A stretch of 64,000 nt of DNA from Flavobacterium lipolyticum (GCF_020905335.1 NZ_JAJJMN010000001.1:1488001-1552000), one strand, 5' to 3'. Numbered from the stretch's first letter, positions 43,829-53,563 are shown. Translations and numbers: made by a program. The notes: generated by a model from the sequence alone, not told the origin.

Positions 43829-45175
43829 TTAGTTTAATCCAAGACGCCCGAATTTAACCTTATATTTTTGAACATAGCTATCCCATTTCTGTTTATTTTC
43901 TCCACTATTATAAAGAGATGCCGCATAATCAACAACTTCTTTACTAAAGTGATTCCCAAAAATAGCGTCAAGATGCTGTATTCCGGAATCAATTACACTT
44001 TTTAAAATGGATAATTTATCCTTTTCGCTTTCTTTACAAACCTTGTCGAGCCATAAACCTTTGCCGATTTTTACATATGCTGCAAGTAGACTATCGGTGA
44101 TCAATTCAGCAGGAACATCATTAATGTTCGGTTCGTGTTTGCCTTTTTTAAAAGTCGTTATAATTAATTCTTCCGAGTAAAAACGCTCCGGAATCAATGA
44201 AACCAATGTTCCGCTCTCAGCCGCTTTCCAGCAAAGTTCTTCGGTTATAAATGGATCGGGAATTACCTGAAGCGCAAAACCATCTTTACTCACTAATTTC
44301 TCGCAAATTTCAGACGTAATAAAATCTTCTTCCACAAACGGTAATGCATGATGGGTTATATTTAATGCCATCTCACACAATGCTGCTGTTTTAAACTCGA
44401 GCGGAACTATTTTTAAATCTCTGTAATTGGACGAAACTCTCTTTTGCCAGTATTCCTGATTTTTTGGCAACGGATTACTTTCTTTTAAAACCAACTCCCC
44501 TTCCTCCAACTCTCTTTTCAGTTCTTCAAAAGTGGTTATTAGAGAATTATTAAGATGTTTTCGCAATTCGGCTGAAATAACTTCTTCGTCAGTTTCCTCA
44601 TCATATTCCGATTCATTTTCAGGATCCATGTCGTCTGTTTTATCATTATAGTAGAACAAATTGTTATTACGGCTTAAGAATGTGGTATAATGATCTTCGA
44701 CTATAAAAACCGGAGCTTCAATACAGCCCGAACATTTAAAATTACCGTGATTATAGGAAGTCATTACTACTTCTTTCGCAGTAACGTTGCCTTCAATTTC
44801 GACATACGAACCTCCCAACAACATGCTTTGACAACTCACATTTCCTTTAATAAAAACATAAGGTCCGTAATCGCCGTCGGCATTTATAATCGTTCCGTTT
44901 ACAGAAAGATTTCCATTTATTAGGACTCCTTCAATTCTAAGATCTTCCATTTCTTTTAAGGGAAGATTTAATAGACCGGCAAGCCATTTTTTCTCTTTAT
45001 CTTCATAAAGATCCAAGTAAAAGTTTCCTTCAAAATTTACACTTTCGGATGCAACCAAAAAAAAATCCTCCTCTTCCCATTCCTCAAAATAATCGAAACC
45101 TTCCCGATCGATTAAAAATAGATATTGCGATTTGACTTCTTTGATTGTTATTAATTTGAAACTTGGGTGATGCAT
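43829..45175 (-). CDS. Hypothetical protein with beta-helix-like N-terminal part
   Basis: 448 residues from the ATG at 45175; a TTG at 45217 would add 14 residues of low quality. The region from about 85 to 170 repeats the pattern GxLxVxGxIxN: LINGNLSVNGTIINADGDYG, FIKGNVSCQSMLLGGSYVEI and EGNVTAKEVVMTS. This resembles bactofilin-like or beta-helical polymer-forming domains. The acidic linker (about 185-205) is rich in Asp and Glu. The C-terminal part (about 265-420) has repeats of the type FITxELCxKAAxxG and LVSLIPERFYSEELI, seen in small-repeat proteins with a role in protein contacts. No named function is known to me. Confidence 0.62.
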   Translation of the reverse strand: MHHPSFKLITIKEVKSQYLFLIDREGFDYFEEWEEEDFFLVASESVNFEGNFYLDLYEDKEKKWLAGLLNLPLKEMEDLRIEGVLINGNLSVNGTIINADGDYGPYVFIKGNVSCQSMLLGGSYVEIEGNVTAKEVVMTSYNHGNFKCSGCIEAPVFIVEDHYTTFLSRNNNLFYYNDKTDDMDPENESEYDEETDEEVISAELRKHLNNSLITTFEELKRELEEGELVLKESNPLPKNQEYWQKRVSSNYRDLKIVPLEFKTAALCEMALNITHHALPFVEEDFITSEICEKLVSKDGFALQVIPDPFITEELCWKAAESGTLVSLIPERFYSEELIITTFKKGKHEPNINDVPAELITDSLLAAYVKIGKGLWLDKVCKESEKDKLSILKSVIDSGIQHLDAIFGNHFSKEVVDYAASLYNSGENKQKWDSYVQKYKVKFGRLGLN

Positions 45176-45348
45176 TTTATGTTTTATTGGGCTGTTACTT
45201 GTACATAGATTATACAATATTACGCAATATTGTCCTTTCGACGAAGTAGATCACAGTCGGGATTCGACAAAGATTGGCGAATTACTGTGTAGATTTTCTA
45301 ATGTGATTTACTTCGTCTGTTCGCTCTCGCTCGAATCTCCTTCGTCGA
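45176..45348. other. Intergenic, palindromic-repeat fragments
   Basis: No gene is visible. The segment holds copies of the flavobacterial words TTTCGACGAAG and CTTCGTCGAGATGACAAG in opposite directions (about 45236-45355), which can pair as a large stem and are typical of dispersed palindromic repeats. It leads directly into the tandem array. Confidence 0.5.
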
Positions 45349-46006
45349 GATGACAAGATTAGTGGTTAATACTTACTGTAAAAAGAAAAAATCTGCAGAA
45401 TCTGCGAAATCTACGTGAAACAAAACCGCCAATCTTTGTCGAGTTACGAGTGTGATTCTTCTTTCCTCAGAATGACAAGATTGTGGTTACTTTGCGTTGA
45501 TCCTTCGACTTCGCTCAGGAAAACAAGATTGTGGTTAAGACCAACTGTAAAAAAGAAAAAATCTGCAGAATCTGCGAAATCTGCGTGAAACAAAACCGCC
45601 AATCTTTGTCGAGTTACTAGTGTGATTCTTCGTTCCTCAGAATGACAAGATTGTGGTTACTTTGCGTTGATCCTTCGACTTCGCTCAGGAAGACAAGATT
45701 GTGGTTAAGACCAACTGTAAAAAAGAAAAAATCTGCAGAATCTGCGAAATCTGCGTGAAACAAAACCGCCAATCTTTGTCGAGTTACGAGTGTGATTCTT
45801 CTTTCCTCAGAATGACAAGATTGTGGTTACTTTGCGTTGATCCTTCAACTTCGCTCAGGAAGACAAGATTGTGGTTAAGACCAACTGCAAAAAAGAAAAA
45901 ATCTGCAGAATCTGCGAAATCTGCGTGAAACAAAACCGCCAATCTTTGTCGAGTTACTAGTGTGATTCTTCGTTCCTCAGAATGACAAGATTGTGGTTAC
46001 TTTGCG
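45349..46006. repeat. 170-bp tandem repeat array, about four copies
   Basis: The segment starting ATCTGCAGAATCTGCGAAAT recurs at 45391, 45561, 45731 and 45901, exactly 170 bases apart. Copies alternate between two variants: GAGTTACGAG with CTTCTTTCCTCAG in copies 1 and 3, GAGTTACTAG with CTTCGTTCCTCAG in copies 2 and 4, so the real unit is a 340-base dimer. The last copy breaks off at 46006. The array contains frames with no signal or conserved protein, and no gene is called. The flanks (46007-46090) carry further copies of the TTCGCTCAGG word. Confidence 0.9.
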
Positions 46007-46179
46007 ACTTTGCGAGAAAAAACTAGCGTGCTTTGCGTAAACCTTAACGCCCTTCGCGGTGATCCTTTGACTTCGCTCAGGAAAACACAAAACAAATAAT
46101 AAAACTTTAAGAAATCAATTTCATGCTGTTTGCTGAAAAAACGTAATTTTGAAATTCGAAGTTCAAAAACCGAATTATC
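46007..46179. other. Upstream region of the aminopeptidase gene
   Basis: Contains remnants of the repeat words (TTTGACTTCGCTCAGGAAAA at about 46067-46086), then AT-rich sequence that must hold the promoter of the aminopeptidase P gene at 46180. No other gene is seen. Confidence 0.4.
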
Positions 46180-47472
46180 ATGAAATATCACCAAATAAAC
46201 AGCGCTCTTTTTGTAAAAAACCGCAAAAAATTCACGGCAGAAATGAAACCTAATTCAGTTGCCGTTTTTAATTCTAATGACATTTACCCGGTTAGTGCCG
46301 ACAGTACTTTGCCGTTTGCACAACACAGAGATATTTTTTATCTGAGTGGTGTAGATCAGGAAGAAAGTATTTTGCTTTTGTTTCCGGATGCACCTTATGA
46401 GCATCAAAAAGAAATTCTTTTCCTAAAAGAAACCAGCGAACATATCGCCATTTGGGAAGGTGAAAAACTGACTAAAGAACGTGCTTTTCAGGTTTCAGGA
46501 ATCAGAACAGTGTATTGGTTACAGGATTTTCATAAGATTTTGAACGAAATGATGACGTATGCCGATACGATGTACATCAACACCAACGAACATTACCGCG
46601 CTACAGTGGAGACAGAAACCCGTGAAGCCCGATTCGTAAAATGGTGGAAAGAACATTATCCGGCACACAATGTAGCCAAAAGCAACCCGATTTTACAACG
46701 TCTTCGTTCTGTAAAAGAAAGCGAAGAACTTGATTTGATTCAGCAGGCTTGTGATATTACCGAAAAAGGTTTCCGTAGATTATTATCATTTGTAAAACCA
46801 AATGTTACCGAATACGAAATTGAAGCGGAATTGATTCACGAATTTATTCGTAACCGCTCTAAAGGTTTTGCTTATACTCCAATTATTGCTTCGGGAAATA
46901 ATGCGAATGTTTTACATTATATCGAAAACAACCAACAATGTAAAGAAGGGGATTTAATTTTACTGGATGTTGCTGCCGAATACGCCAACTACTCAAGCGA
47001 TTTATCCCGTACAATTCCAGTTTCGGGAAGGTATAACGAAAGACAAAAAGCAGTTTACAATGCTGTTTTAAGAGTAAAAAACGAAGCTACAAAAATGCTG
47101 ACTCCGGGAACACTTTGGAAACAATACCATGTAGAAGTAGGGAAAGTGATGACCTCTGAATTATTAGGTTTAGGTTTGATCGACAAAGCCGATGTTCAGA
47201 ACGAAAATCCGGAATGGCCCGCCTACAAAAAATATTTTATGCACGGAACGTCTCACCACATGGGTCTGGACACGCACGATTACGGATTACTTCACGAGCC
47301 AATGAAAGCCAATATGGTTTTTACCGTTGAACCGGGAATTTATATTCCGGCAGAAGGATTCGGAATTCGTTTAGAAGACAACGTGGTGATTCAGGAAAAA
47401 GGAGAGCCATTTAACCTAATGCGCAACATTCCTATTGAAGCTGACGAGATTGAAAGCTTGATGAATGAATAA
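46180..47472 (+). CDS. pepP: Xaa-Pro aminopeptidase P (M24B)
   Basis: 430 residues, the bacterial aminopeptidase P size. The N-terminal creatinase-like domain (about 5-130) is followed by the pita-bread catalytic domain (about 165-430). The five metal ligands can be placed: Asp in LLDVAAEYANYSSDLSRTIP (two Asp), His in HGTSHHMGLDTHD, Glu in FTVEPGIYIP and Glu in GFGIRLEDNVVI. It removes an N-terminal residue when Pro is in position two, probably in the cytoplasm (no signal peptide). It is followed by a terminator at 47477-47512. Confidence 0.95.
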   Translation: MKYHQINSALFVKNRKKFTAEMKPNSVAVFNSNDIYPVSADSTLPFAQHRDIFYLSGVDQEESILLLFPDAPYEHQKEILFLKETSEHIAIWEGEKLTKERAFQVSGIRTVYWLQDFHKILNEMMTYADTMYINTNEHYRATVETETREARFVKWWKEHYPAHNVAKSNPILQRLRSVKESEELDLIQQACDITEKGFRRLLSFVKPNVTEYEIEAELIHEFIRNRSKGFAYTPIIASGNNANVLHYIENNQQCKEGDLILLDVAAEYANYSSDLSRTIPVSGRYNERQKAVYNAVLRVKNEATKMLTPGTLWKQYHVEVGKVMTSELLGLGLIDKADVQNENPEWPAYKKYFMHGTSHHMGLDTHDYGLLHEPMKANMVFTVEPGIYIPAEGFGIRLEDNVVIQEKGEPFNLMRNIPIEADEIESLMNE

Positions 47473-47476
47473 ATAG

Positions 47477-47512
47477 AAAAAAGCCCTTAATAAATTTATT
47501 AAGGGCTTTTTC
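47477..47512. terminator. Terminator between pepP and ferritin
   Basis: AAGCCCTTAATAAA and TTTATTAAGGGCTT form a perfect long stem flanked by A and T tracts, so it can work in both directions for the convergent pepP and ferritin genes. Confidence 0.9.
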
Positions 47513-47527
47513 AATTTTATATATCAA

Positions 47528-48049
47528 TTACTCTCCGATTTTTGCGATTTGCACATCCAACTGGAATTTTCCGGCAGCTTCGCTTTCATCAATCAACTCA
47601 AAAAGCTCTAAAGCTCTTCTTGCGTTTTTCTCTTCTTCTCTCTGCTCAGCAACATACCACATCATAAAATCTTCTGTAGCATAGTCATTTTCAGCTCTAC
47701 ATTTTGCAATTACTTTATTCACTGCTTGTGTAACTGCAATTTCATTCTGCAAAGCAATTTCAAATACTTCTCTCAAAGAAGCAAATTCCTGCTGCACTTC
47801 CGGAACAGACGGCGTAACGGCAATCCCTCCCATATCTGTAATATATTTGAAAACTTTTAGGAAATGCTCTCTCTCTTCCTCGGCTTGTTTGTACAAATAA
47901 GATGCTGTATTAGCATAACCATTTCTATCTAACCATGCTGCCATAGCTAAATATTTGTTAGAAGCGTCACTTTCTAATTTTGCTTGTAAGTTTAATATAT
48001 TTTCTACACTTTCAACTAATGAAGTACGTGTTCTTAATAAATCTTTCAT
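47528..48049 (-). CDS. ftnA: Ferritin (bacterial FtnA type)
   Basis: 173 residues forming one four-helix ferritin subunit. Metal-site residues appear as Glu in AKLESDASNKYLAMAAWL, the KQAEEEREHF motif (ExxH type) and ALQNEIAVTQAVNKV, followed by the ADYATED-like segment (here AENDYATEDFMMWYVAEQRE). No heme-binding Met of bacterioferritins is obvious at the usual place, so the FtnA class is preferred. It stores iron in the cytoplasm. The C-terminus (KFQLDVQIAKIGE) is the short tail of the family. The promoter is in the 90-base gap upstream. Confidence 0.94.
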   Translation of the reverse strand: MKDLLRTRTSLVESVENILNLQAKLESDASNKYLAMAAWLDRNGYANTASYLYKQAEEEREHFLKVFKYITDMGGIAVTPSVPEVQQEFASLREVFEIALQNEIAVTQAVNKVIAKCRAENDYATEDFMMWYVAEQREEEKNARRALELFELIDESEAAGKFQLDVQIAKIGE

Positions 48050-48138
48050 ATCCTCTAATTTTTATATGTGTAAAATTACAAAAATTAAAGAAGGCACCTC
48101 TAACTGCTCGAAAATTTGGATTTGATCTAAGTAAGAAT

Positions 48139-48495
48139 CTAAATAAGCTCTACGTTTACAATATTACAAAGCATAGAATGTAAAGTGAGGGTAAATTTAG
48201 TTCCGTTTAATAAATCTCTTAACTGCACTATTTCACAGATAGTAAGATTTCTGGAAAAATTTCTTTTGGTGGTTTCAATCAATTGTGCGTCTGACCGATC
48301 AGATAAGTCATAAAGCATATTAAGAATATCAACGCTATTGACCTTTCTTTGAAAAATCAAAAAATCATGAATTTTGTAACTTGACACTGTATCAACAAAA
48401 TTGATGATTATACTATTGGTCAAATCACATTGATAACTATATCCTTTTTCGGTTTCAAATAATACTTTGGTGGTCAAATCACTAACTAACGCCAT
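48139..48495 (-). CDS. Hypothetical protein
   Basis: 118 residues, soluble and without a family that I recognise. The N-terminal half is beta-rich (VSDLTTKVLFETEKGYSYQC), the rest helical (IHDFLIFQRKVNSVDILNML, then RNLTICEIVQLRDLLNGTKF). Its compact size and balanced composition suggest a real gene. It stands alone between the ferritin and the AIM24-like gene. Confidence 0.6.
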   Translation of the reverse strand: MALVSDLTTKVLFETEKGYSYQCDLTNSIIINFVDTVSSYKIHDFLIFQRKVNSVDILNMLYDLSDRSDAQLIETTKRNFSRNLTICEIVQLRDLLNGTKFTLTLHSMLCNIVNVELI

Positions 48496-48675
48496 TCTGA
48501 TAAAATATAATAACGTTGCAAAAATATAGAATTTAAAGCAATAAAAAACATAATTAAGACTAATTTAAAATAACAAAATCATTTAATGCTCTTAAAAACA
48601 GCGGTAACTGACTAAAGAATGTAACATTCTACGGCATTATTAGTCTAATTTTAAAAACAAATAAATTAAGAAATT

Positions 48676-49479
48676 ATGCAAGCACACGAAATAGATTATC
48701 AGATTTTTGGGGAAGAAATGCAATATGTTGAAATAGAACTGGACCCGCAGGAAATTGTAATTGCCGAAGCTGGCAGTTTCATGATGATGGAAAACAACAT
48801 CCAGATGGAAACTATATTTGGAGACGGTTCTCAACAACAAGGATCAGGTTTGTTTGACAAACTTTTAAGCGCAGGAAAAAGAGTTCTTACCGGCGAAAGC
48901 TTATTTATGACAGCATTTTTAAACCAAGGCAATAGCAAAAGCAAAGTTTCATTTGCGTCGCCCTATCCTGGAAAAATCCTTCCAATTGATTTAACAGAAT
49001 TTCAAGGCAAATTTATCTGCCAAAAAAGCTCGTTTTTATGTGCTGCTAAAGGTGTTTCTGTCGGAATAGAATTTTCTCAGAAACTTGGACGTGGTTTATT
49101 TGGCGGTGAAGGCTTTATTATGCAAAAAATCGAAGGAGATGGAATGGCATTTGTACATTCGGGCGGAACAATGGCTAAAAAAGTATTGGGACCAGGCGAA
49201 GTCCTAAAAGTAGATACGGGATGCATCATTGGTTTTACTAAAGATGTAGCTTATGATATTGAATTTATTGGCGGAATTAAGAATTCTATTTTTGGTGGCG
49301 AAGGATTATTTTATGCCACTTTAAAAGGTCCCGGAACAGTTTATATACAATCGTTGCCTTTCTCGAGACTGGCTGACCGCATTATTGCATCGGCACCAAA
49401 ATCTGGCGGAAACAGCCGTGACGAAGGAAGCCTGCTAGGCGGATTAGGAAATCTTTTAGATGGTGATAACCGATTTTAA
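48676..49479 (+). CDS. AIM24-family (TIGR00266-like) protein
   Basis: 267 residues, the size of the family. It is an all-beta protein with a Gly-rich repeated pattern: VEIELDPQEIVIAEAGSFMM, then FASPYPGKILPIDLTEFQGK, FQGKFICQKSSFLCA, GRGLFGGEGFIMQKIEGDG and FGGEGLFYATLKGPGTVYIQ. These are the hallmarks of TIGR00266/AIM24 proteins. The biochemical role is not settled; eukaryotic AIM24 helps mitochondrial inner-membrane organisation. A hydrolase gene follows after 167 bases. No signal peptide is present, so it is probably cytoplasmic. Confidence 0.9.
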   Translation: MQAHEIDYQIFGEEMQYVEIELDPQEIVIAEAGSFMMMENNIQMETIFGDGSQQQGSGLFDKLLSAGKRVLTGESLFMTAFLNQGNSKSKVSFASPYPGKILPIDLTEFQGKFICQKSSFLCAAKGVSVGIEFSQKLGRGLFGGEGFIMQKIEGDGMAFVHSGGTMAKKVLGPGEVLKVDTGCIIGFTKDVAYDIEFIGGIKNSIFGGEGLFYATLKGPGTVYIQSLPFSRLADRIIASAPKSGGNSRDEGSLLGGLGNLLDGDNRF

Positions 49480-49646
49480 TTTGTAATGGCTTTCAGAAAT
49501 GGAAGCCATTTTTAATTCGTTCACAAACCGTATTTTGCTATAAATAAATTTATTCCAGTTTTAAAGATTTCCCAATTAAATCAAGACATCTCGATATTTT
49601 ACTTCAGCTTTCTTAACTTTGTGCCTGACAACAAAAAAAGTTCATT

Positions 49647-50423
49647 TTGAAAACGCTTTTATACAAAAATACCAAAATATCATACTCAGATTCGGGAACT
49701 GGAAATGCAATTGTATTCCTTCACGGCTTTCTGGAAAACAAAAAAATGTGGAAAGACTATGTTGATTTTTTCTCTGAAAAATATCGTGTCATTACAATCG
49801 ACTTATTAGGACACGGCGAATCGGATTCTTTGGGATATGTGCATACGATGGAAGACAATGCCAATGCCGTTCAGGAAGTGCTGAATCATTTAAAGATTGA
49901 AAAAGCTACCGTTGTAGGACATTCAATGGGAGGTTATGTTGGTTTGGCTTTCGCCGAATTGTTTCCAAAAAACATTCAGAAACTGGTTTTACTCAACTCT
50001 ACTTCAAGGGAGGATAGCCCAGAGAGAAAACTTAACCGAACACGAGCTATCAAAGCAGTCAAACAGAATTACGCAACCTTTGTGAGTCTGGCTATTGGTA
50101 ATTTGTTCAGTGAGAACAACCGAATCCGATTAACCGACGAAATCGAAAAAGTAAAAACGCAGGCACTCCAAACACCTTTACAGGGAATTATAGCTTCACT
50201 TGAAGGAATGAAAGTCAGAAAAGACAGGGAAACACTTTTACAACAAAACCTTTTTCCCGTTTTATTAATTTTAGGAAAAAAAGATCCTGTTCTGGATTAC
50301 GAAGATTCCCGTACTCAGATAGATGATACTACAGCAGAACTCATTTCTTTCGAAGACGGACATATGAGTCATATCGAAAACAAAGAGGAATTAAAAACCG
50401 TTTTGTCTCAATTTTTCTCTTAG
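49647..50423 (+). CDS. Alpha/beta-hydrolase
   Basis: 258 residues, starting at a TTG (49647). No in-frame ATG precedes the first strand, and TTG lies directly before the conserved beginning KTLLYKNTKISYSDSG, so the TTG is the real start. The nucleophile is Ser93 in VVGHSMGGYVG, the oxyanion part is FLHGFLEN, and the catalytic His lies in FEDGHMSHIENKE. The acid is probably the Asp in ILGKKDPVLDYED. The lid region (about 130-190) is short and helical. Substrate is unknown; an esterase or a C-C hydrolase are possible. A terminator follows at 50446. Confidence 0.88.
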   Translation: MKTLLYKNTKISYSDSGTGNAIVFLHGFLENKKMWKDYVDFFSEKYRVITIDLLGHGESDSLGYVHTMEDNANAVQEVLNHLKIEKATVVGHSMGGYVGLAFAELFPKNIQKLVLLNSTSREDSPERKLNRTRAIKAVKQNYATFVSLAIGNLFSENNRIRLTDEIEKVKTQALQTPLQGIIASLEGMKVRKDRETLLQQNLFPVLLILGKKDPVLDYEDSRTQIDDTTAELISFEDGHMSHIENKEELKTVLSQFFS

Positions 50424-50445
50424 ATCACGGCCTTCAACATAAAAA

Positions 50446-50482
50446 AAGACCGTTTCGAAAAATTATCGAAACAGCCTTTTCT
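50446..50482 (+). terminator. Terminator after the alpha/beta-hydrolase gene
   Basis: GTTTCGA and TCGAAAC form a 7-bp stem around a 7-base loop, followed by a T-rich tail (TTTTCTTCTTTTT). It is 22 bases beyond the stop codon. Confidence 0.75.
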
Positions 50483-50786
50483 TCTTTTTGTTGGGGGCAA
50501 AAATTTATACTTTTTTAAAAATTTCTTTTTAAAAATTTCGGCAAAGTTATTCCTTTTATGCACTAATCCTAAGCCCTTGAATCACTTTTATTTATAGTTT
50601 ATACTTTGATGGTTTATTGGGTGAAATTTGTAGACAAATTCATCAAAAAGAAATACACTCCTTAAAAATTATAACATTTTACTTCATAAAATTCATTTAA
50701 AAAAAGTCCATTTTAAATATAATTTCAGAAATGAAATCACTTTTTCATCAGGAAAACATCAAAGTTGATATTCTGAATAAAAACGA
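50483..50786. other. Gene-free intergenic stretch
   Basis: About 300 AT-rich bases between two convergent genes. Only short runs of A and T and the two words TTAAAAATT and TTTTTAAAAA are visible. I see no gene, hairpin or repeat worth calling. Confidence 0.5.
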
Positions 50787-53552
50787 TTAATCCATTTTCT
50801 CTTCAAAAGGAATTGTCCGGTCAAAAATCTCTTTTAACAGTAATACGATTTCCTCTAAATACTTACTCAAAATTTCTTTTGAAACTGTAGTAGTACTCTC
50901 TTTATCCTCTTTGAATGTGAAAGGCAAAAAACCTGATTTAAGATTTTTAAAAGAAATTATACCCGCTTCGATGGGGATTTCTTTCGCTTTGGTTTCAAAC
51001 ATAAAGGCATAAGCCAAAACCTGAATAATTTTATCATTTTTAAGCTCCTGAGTCAATCCGTTCCATGATTTCAGGATAACATTTGTCTTTTCAACTTTTC
51101 CTGTCTTATAATCAATAATTCGGATTTTCCCGTTGTGTAATTCAATACGATCCACATTACCTCTAATTAAAACAGGAAACGGCAAATCCGGATGATTTAA
51201 TTCACGTTCAAAAGTTTCCTCCAAAGCTATGATCTGAACCGCATCTCCATTTTTAAGAGATTCTAATTCCATTTTCAAAAAATTAGAGACATTTCGCTTC
51301 GCTACTTCAAAGGCCAAAAGATTACGTCCTTTTTTTATCTCACCTTCTTTATAAACCAATTTAAACTGATTTAAAACTTCAGCATCCAATAATTTGAAAC
51401 AATTTTCGAGATCTGTTTCCGAGATGAACTTACCTATAAAGGGCTCATAAAGTGTTTTTAACGTTTCGTGAATGATAGTTCCAAGAGTATTCAGCGCGAT
51501 ATTCTCCTCAACCTCTTCCACTTCCCTAATTCGAAGTATTTTTTGAAAATAAAAATCTATCGGATTTCGGATGTAACTCGTCAAAGCCGAAGGAGAAAAA
51601 CCAGCAAGTGCAATTTCTTTTAAACGATCCATCACAGCATCGGATTTAGGAACCACCATAGGCTGATAAGCCGTTGTGGGCAAAACAGGATTATAGATAT
51701 CAAACGTTAAGTTGTGTTTCTTTTGTTTCTCTACCTCCAATTGTGTGATAAAACGACTACGTTCTCCTGCATCCAATCCATCATTTTCAGTATTATAAAT
51801 CAAATAGATATTTTGGGCTCTTTGCAGTAAATGGTAAAAGTGATAGGTATAAATGGCATCCTTCTCTTTAAAAGTAGGCAATCCCAGTTCGTTTTTGACA
51901 TCATAGGGAATAAATGAATTCTGAGATTTTCCAGCCGGGAACTTTCCTTCATTCATCGATGTCACAATTACAGTATCAAAATCAAGTACACGACTTTCCA
52001 AAACCCCCATAATTTGCAGTCCACGTAAAGGCTCTCCTTCAAACGAAACTTCAGCCACATCAATAATCTGTTTATAGATCGCATGCAAAGTATCTATATT
52101 ATCAATGTGATTGTGTTTTGTGTAATAATTAATTAGCTTATTAATTACTTTAAAGACAGCATAAACAAAAGCTTTGGCAATTTTTTCCTCCTCATTATCA
52201 TTGCTGAAATTTCCTTTTATCAAAAGTAAAAGAGCCGAAACATTTTCAAGAACAGCAATCGATCCATTCTCCCACTTTTGAAAAAGCAGATCAAACAATG
52301 GCGTTGGACTCAAATTGAGTTCTAAAACCCGATTATGCGTAATAAAAGTGTAATTATTCTCCTTGATAATCCGAACCAAGTTACTGGCATTGGCATAAGG
52401 TTCAACCAATGGATGTGTAAGAATATCAAGTATATCTTTATAATAAAAGACATAACTTTCTCCTTTACGCGAAAGCGCATTGGTATGCATTCTAAACAAT
52501 TTCGCGATTAATATCTGCGATGGGTTGTTCTTTCCCGAATAACCCATTGTAATATTCAAACTTCCAACCGAAGAAGGCAGGGAATATAAAACCGGCATCA
52601 GTAGATTCTCCTCACCCAGCACAATAGCCACTTTATCTAAAGCAGTAGTTGGGTTTTCTGTGATCATATTCTCGACAATACTACCCGCTAGTTTTGCCTG
52701 ACCAATTGTTTTAGGCGTCCCTATGATCTGAATGTTTTTAGACTGTGAAAAATCATCTACAATCCATTCAAACGGATGAGCCTTATAATGTTTCCAATTT
52801 TCTTTAAAACGTCTCACAAAAAGTCCCGCATCATGATAAGGATCATTTAAGAAAGTCTGATCAACATCCCAATAAATCCTAGCCTGATCTAAGGCCAAAA
52901 GATGCTGAACAATTTTTTCTTCAGCTGCGTTCAAAGCATTAAATCCTGCAAAAATGAAACTACGATTTGAAACGGTATTCGAAAAGTGATTGAGATTGTT
53001 TACGGCTTCCCGATAAATCAATCCCTGGTATCCAATTGATTTATTCAGTAAGTGATTGTATAGCGAATCATAATACAATGGAAGAAGTTTCCAGAAATCA
53101 ATATAATTCTCTAAAAGTTTGGTTTTGTTCTCGACTTCAATCCCCCATTTTTTGATGTCTTCAATATCACTTAAATACGACAAGACATGCGAAGGATCTA
53201 ACAGATAGCGATCGATTTCATTAAAATCCTGCAGAAGTGTTTTTGCCCAATTGGCAAATAATTCAAAAGACTGTTGATGTTGTTTCTCTGTTACGGAAAG
53301 ATACACATCATAGAATTCAAACAAAAGCTCAATTGAATCAACTGATCGGATCGAGGCTACGTCCTGCACAAAATCTTCAATACTAATAATTTCAGGCGAA
53401 AGTATTGTTTTCTTCGTCTCATTTTTCAGGGCCTCGATTAAAAAAACTTTTGCTCTTTTATTAGGCAGAATAATAGTTGTTTCAGCAAGTTTATCTGAAT
53501 ATTCCTGAATTATAACGGTCGCTATTTTCCCGAGAAAAGAAGTATTTATCAT
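50787..53552 (-). CDS. AddB-like helicase-nuclease subunit (PD-(D/E)XK family)
   Basis: 921 residues from the ATG at 53552; the longer TTG-initiated frame (from 53579) would run into the upstream terminator. The N-terminal part follows the inactivated helicase layout of AddB proteins (TIILPNKRAKVFLIEAL), and the C-terminal part holds a RecB-type nuclease: LIRGNVDRIELHNGKIRIID, YKTGK with the active-site Asp and Lys, and SPSALTSYIRNPIDFYFQKI in front. The four Cys of the iron-sulfur cluster of Firmicute AddB are not visible. With the AddA-like protein at 56468 it should form a complex that processes DNA double-strand breaks for RecA loading. The two are separated by OmpA and Kbl. Confidence 0.88.
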   Translation of the reverse strand: MINTSFLGKIATVIIQEYSDKLAETTIILPNKRAKVFLIEALKNETKKTILSPEIISIEDFVQDVASIRSVDSIELLFEFYDVYLSVTEKQHQQSFELFANWAKTLLQDFNEIDRYLLDPSHVLSYLSDIEDIKKWGIEVENKTKLLENYIDFWKLLPLYYDSLYNHLLNKSIGYQGLIYREAVNNLNHFSNTVSNRSFIFAGFNALNAAEEKIVQHLLALDQARIYWDVDQTFLNDPYHDAGLFVRRFKENWKHYKAHPFEWIVDDFSQSKNIQIIGTPKTIGQAKLAGSIVENMITENPTTALDKVAIVLGEENLLMPVLYSLPSSVGSLNITMGYSGKNNPSQILIAKLFRMHTNALSRKGESYVFYYKDILDILTHPLVEPYANASNLVRIIKENNYTFITHNRVLELNLSPTPLFDLLFQKWENGSIAVLENVSALLLLIKGNFSNDNEEEKIAKAFVYAVFKVINKLINYYTKHNHIDNIDTLHAIYKQIIDVAEVSFEGEPLRGLQIMGVLESRVLDFDTVIVTSMNEGKFPAGKSQNSFIPYDVKNELGLPTFKEKDAIYTYHFYHLLQRAQNIYLIYNTENDGLDAGERSRFITQLEVEKQKKHNLTFDIYNPVLPTTAYQPMVVPKSDAVMDRLKEIALAGFSPSALTSYIRNPIDFYFQKILRIREVEEVEENIALNTLGTIIHETLKTLYEPFIGKFISETDLENCFKLLDAEVLNQFKLVYKEGEIKKGRNLLAFEVAKRNVSNFLKMELESLKNGDAVQIIALEETFERELNHPDLPFPVLIRGNVDRIELHNGKIRIIDYKTGKVEKTNVILKSWNGLTQELKNDKIIQVLAYAFMFETKAKEIPIEAGIISFKNLKSGFLPFTFKEDKESTTTVSKEILSKYLEEIVLLLKEIFDRTIPFEEKMD

Positions 53553-53563
53553 TTGATAAAAAT

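Noticed and set aside
45701..45928. Open frame of 75 codons inside the tandem array
   Set aside because: It consists only of the 170-bp repeat translated through (the KKKICRICEICVKQ-type peptide recurs), with no start signal or conserved feature.
45349..46006. CRISPR array
   Set aside because: The repeats are 170 bases and contiguous, with no unique spacers and no cas genes in the window.
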